Assembly (NCBI GenBank): GCA_026413225.1
Contig: CM048575.1
Coordinates: forward strand, 6,538,001 to 6,602,000
From: Otis tarda
Lineage: Eukaryota; Chordata; Aves; Otidiformes; Otididae
DNA: 64,000 bases
Direction: 5' to 3'
The position numbers and the translations under genes were made by a program. Under the pieces are notes generated by a model. That model was not told the origin of the DNA and searched no databases. It worked only from the letters and a program-made list of their open reading frames with translations. Positions 60,201-64,000 of the stretch are shown here, piece after piece. Position 1 is the first letter of the stretch; the number at the start of each line of letters is the position of its first letter.

Positions 60201-62318
60201 TGTTAAAGTTTATTGTTACAGCAAGTCTCCTGTGCAAAGGTAAGTTGTTGTAGCAACAGTTTGTCAAGCTTTTACTCCTCCTACTCCCAGACCTGTCATC
60301 TCCCACATAATGGAGCTGCTTAGCGAGGTGTCAGGTGCAAGCGGCCCCTGCCAAGATTATCAGCAGAGCGCCATAACGCACCAACCTCCCTCTCCTGCTC
60401 CCTTTAGACACCCAGTGTGCTTCCCTCCAACATCATGCATTCATTGCAGACTGTTTTGAAACTTATTTTAAAAAGAACTGAAGATATGCTACAAACTCCC
60501 TGCCAAACAAACTCCACAGGAAGTGGGACAGACTACGTACGACATTTCCATCCTTGGCAGAAAGCTGGGATGCAGTCTTCAACAGTTTTGATCAAGCTTT
60601 CTTTTTCTTATGCATGATGAATTTAGCTTCAGAAGAAAAATCACTCATGGACAATCCAAGGTGTATTTTGACTGCACCGCATTTATGATGATTATTCAGT
60701 TTGTTACCCAAAGACAAGCAACTGTCACAAAGATATTATGAATGAAAGAATCCACACAAATAGCAGGGGGGGAAAGTATTACCAGGTGATATGTCTTGGT
60801 TGGCATATGTGTCTCTTCTGGTTTTTGCAATGAAGTATCAGATACTTGATCTTTATGAGCTCAAATTACAAATACTTCCAAAAGTGTATTTTAGCTGCCA
60901 GCTACCTAACATTTAGACAAAGTGACTTCAGAGTCACCAGTTGTATGGAAAGAGGTGCCACTCTGACTATGGACGGTTATTTGAAGAAGAAAGTGAACCA
61001 GAGGCTTGGTTTTCCAGGAGAAACAGGACTGCGTGGCCTGGTGATCCCCTCCTCCCCTGCCTGTACCACCAGCAGAAGGTGCGCAAGCAGCCAGTGCAGC
61101 CTCAGCCTTGGGACACAGGCGCATCGCGTGCGATGACATCTGCCTTTGCCATGACACCACAGCTGGCACTTTAGAGGAGACTCAGAAGCTCAGAGACCCT
61201 TCCCCATCAGACTGTATCCCAGGAACATAACATATCCAGGTGATGGGGAGCTCCTGTGAAGCCTAGTTCATACCAGTTCCTCATGCTAAAAGGGCAAAGC
61301 TATGCACCCTTCCTGTCCATTTTATTCATCTCACCATGCAAAAACAACATCAGAAGCATCTTACCTTTGGTGCATCCGCTTTGTCCCCATGCATTGAGCT
61401 GGGAGTATTACAGAGACACTGCACCAAACACTGAGGAATCTGAAGCACTCAAATCTTTTCAAGGCTCAAATGCTTTCAACACTTCAAAAGAAAGTTTAAT
61501 AGCCCAGAGTAATGCTTTAAGCCAAGGCTGCTGTGTGAACTGCACGAACCACAGCAATTCTTAAAATTCTGAAGTGCTACTGCCAATGCTACTGTTTTAA
61601 CAGCACAAGTGACCTTGTCGCAGTGTATACCCTCTCATCTCATGTTGACGGAGCCAGTAGAAGACAAAAGGAGATGCATCACTTGCCAAACATGTGCTCC
61701 AACAATCCTTTCTCCAAAGTTTCTCTACTTATCACACAACAAGAACCCCATTCATATAAGCTGAGGTCTTTTTCAGGTAGTAACATTAAAAGGATGGCCT
61801 ATTCTGAATAGGCCCAAAAGCAAGATCTAAATTTAGATTCAAACTTGGGCTTCTCCAATAATGCCAGGCACTTCAGTGCCAGTTCTGTCTTGCCCTCACA
61901 TTATTTTTACATCTGAGAGGTAGCTCCTCTGCAGTATTTCCTGGGTTCTACTCAGTGAAAGGTTCAGGTTTAAGGTACTCATTTTATTGCCTCTAGAAAT
62001 ACATTCCTGTATCGCTGAGTTAAACACATTAAACCTAAAATCCCAGTCAAAAGTGCACATACAAGACAGTAGTTTTTGGCACTTGTCACCCTCTCTCCTA
62101 TACCTTTCTTTACCTTGACAGAAGCCTGAGCATAAGATAGCACAGTACCTATCAGAACTCAGAATTCCAGCATTTCAGTCCCTTTTCTCCCAGCATTTCT
62201 CATGCAATGAATAGTTCAGCATCAATTCACACAGGTAAACCAGATCCCATTACCTTATCCCTCAACATACCTGCCTCAAGAGCTTCTGCAACTGTCTTCA
62301 ATTAAAGAGAGCAGCGGG
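57233..62318. other. Unique non-coding sequence
   Basis: No gene or clear repeat is recognised. Short AT-rich parts lie near 58380-58440. Open frames up to about 100 codons are scattered on both strands and look random. Confidence 0.5.
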
Positions 62319-62344
62319 AAAAAAAAAAAAAAAAAAAAAAAAAA
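62319..62344 (+). repeat. Poly-A tract, 26 A
   Basis: This is an uninterrupted run of 26 A after GAGAGCAGCGGG. A long pure run suggests either a recent retroposon tail or slippage. I cannot recognise a retroposon body upstream. Confidence 0.9.
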
Positions 62345-62590
62345 TCCCCATTCTACAATTCTTAGCCATTTACTGTGTGTTCAACCAGCTTTCAATCAGA
62401 GTATCATACAGCTCGCAGCCAAACACCTTAAAATAGTTTAAGCTTTTTATAGCTCTGCTGTTACCACTGTCAAACAAATTTATAACCTCAAACAACTAAA
62501 CTAGGTCATTTTGACAAGAACTATTTTCCATGAAACTACATGGCCTGTCATTCACTATATTCAGCACATGTGGAAGGTGCAAACTCTCAG

Positions 62591-62715
62591 TCCCGTTTTA
62601 GGGACAAGAAAGCTGGGCACTGACATTAAGCGATACAGAATGTTTCCCAGGAAAGCGGCAGCAGATCTGGAAATTGAATCTTGGTTCTGTTCTGCTCAAC
62701 TCGGTGTTTAACCAG
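62591..62715 (+). repeat. MIR-like SINE fragment
   Basis: The order TCCCGTTTTAGGGACAAGAA, GCTGGGCACTGACATTAAGC, CAGCAGATCTGGAAATTGAA and TCGGTGTTTAACCAGCA follows the 3' half of MIR ('cccattttacagatgaggaaactgaggcac...ttaagcgacttg...gcagagctgggaattgaac...gtgccttaacc'). Diverged over about 125 bases. Confidence 0.6.
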
Positions 62716-64000
62716 CAATATCTCTGGTTCTCCAACGCACTCATCTCTGTATTTTAAAGCAGTCATGTTTAAGACCATATCTATGGCAAAAGAGCAGTCT
62801 TTGTTTTCTTGTGTGTTGTAATAATAATGTAATGCACACATACATACACAATACAGTGAAATGGCAGCTCTGTTGCAAATTGGTCTGCCATAACTGTGAG
62901 CTGCACAATATTTACCCACTACTGCCAGACTTTATTCTACATCAGTTTGCAAGTCTAAATTCCCCAGCACAAAAGCAGACACAGAGTGTTTAATACCAAA
63001 CACAAAGCAAACACAAACGGTTCCATGCAGAACACCTCCCACCAAGTTTGATACTGCTGGAGCAGCAACGGGAGCAGCACACTGTGTAAAGCACAGGGAA
63101 ACTGGAAACAGAGCTGTCTAGTTACAAAAACCTAATTAAACTCCCATCCCTCTTAAGATTAAGCTCCTTAAGGTAGCAAATTTTATTTGCTATGGAGCTA
63201 TGTAACATGTTCAGATAGTATAGATGTTTACTGCTGCATAAAGCCATCAAAAGATGAACAGTGGATCTGACCCTGGTCTCCCAGAGGTTTCTGTTGGCTG
63301 GTCAAGGAGGCTTCCAGTACAGCTGGTAACTACCAGTTTATAACCAGAGCTTCTACATAAAGCAAGCATGAGTGCCTCCCACACAGCTTGTTAGGGATCC
63401 CCCAAAAGGGCGAGTGCCACATCAGGGGATGCAGATGCCTGCTCTCTTCTGCCACTCCTGTTTCCAAGGTCCTGTTCACAAGAAGATTCTCTTTGGTACT
63501 TCCAATCTTCAGAGGAATTTCACCAGAAGTAGCCGCACAAGTACACAGGCACCTTTTGATTCACAAGCATATTTATACCTCACTCAGCTGTAGCCTCAAA
63601 CAGGCACGCGCTCCCTGCACAGGAGACGAGAACTAGAATTTTAACACAGGCTCTAACTTAATATCTTTCCTTCCTTTTCTTTCTCTGTTTTTTTAATCTT
63701 TTCTAGCTCCACGCTAGATTTCTTTCCTGCAAACACCCAATTTAGATTGTGTCAGGAGGAGCTAACACAAAAAGTGCTTCACTGTCTTGTCAGCAGATTA
63801 CAGAAAGCCTTCTCATTCAAGTTTAACCAGTTGGAAATACAAGTAATTGATGTGAACTTGAAAAATATATGATTTGGAAGAGGAGGGTGGGGGAAGCTTC
63901 TCACCAGCATTGCTGTTCCACCCAGCTTGTACCTCAGTCAATCACACAGGGCTGGGTTAATCAGTAGATCTATTATCACCTTCCCTTCCCGCATTTACTT
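62716..64000. other. Unique non-coding sequence
   Basis: No gene is recognised. Around 63150-63215 the words TTAAGATTAAGCTCCTTAAG and TTTTATTTGC faintly match the old L2/L3 end 'tagattgtaagctccttgaggg', too weak for a separate call. The rest shows nothing I can name. Confidence 0.45.

Noticed and set aside
1..64000. CRISPR array, operon or phage-like gene cluster
   Set aside because: There are no regularly spaced direct repeats and no compact same-strand genes; the repeats present are those of a bird nuclear genome.

Overview
The window reads as non-coding nuclear DNA from a bird. The evidence is a CR1 LINE 3' end with the typical avian tail (21602-22045, + strand), a second, decayed CR1 tail (9142-9290, - strand), and a solo LTR of about 593 bp (27050-27642) of a family I recognise as common in neoavian genomes. 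Worn fragments of old amniote repeats (MIR-like SINEs, and L3/L2- or CR1-like tails) are scattered between them. No bacterial, viral or plasmid gene organisation is present: there are no operons, no long open frames and no RNA operon.

No protein-coding gene can be assigned with confidence. Open frames longer than 60 codons occur throughout on both strands, but they overlap freely, have no recognisable domains, and are about as long as chance allows in 64 kb. Two minus-strand small ORFs (7311-7487 and 8531-8803) and one plus-strand frame (48727-49290) are listed only as weak candidates because their translations look somewhat protein-like.

Layout. 1-9 kb: unique sequence with a CpG-rich stretch near 5.15-5.45 kb, an old repeat pair at 8 kb and the two small ORFs. 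9-17 kb: CR1 fragment, MIR-like tail, long poly-A, a TA/CA microsatellite, a compact GC-rich block with G-quadruplex runs and a nearby CTCF-like site (13.3-13.5 kb), and a cluster of ancient repeats (16.5-16.9 kb). 17-28 kb: a pyrimidine-rich tract, a 51-nt hairpin, a short tandem repeat, the best CR1 copy, the solo LTR, and a CpG-rich block with a CCAAT/TATA arrangement on the minus strand (28.0-28.3 kb). 28-64 kb: mostly unique, AT-rich sequence with homeodomain-type TAAT motifs in places, one nested hairpin (33.2 kb), one G-quadruplex motif (34.0 kb), a 35-bp tandem duplication (44.0 kb), several MIR-like fragments and homopolymer tracts.

The low repeat density and the many AT-rich, unique blocks fit a long intron or an intergenic stretch. 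Whether any block is conserved cannot be judged from one sequence. The best leads are the minus-strand promoter-like block at 28.0-28.3 kb and the GC-rich/CTCF-like block at 13.3-13.5 kb.
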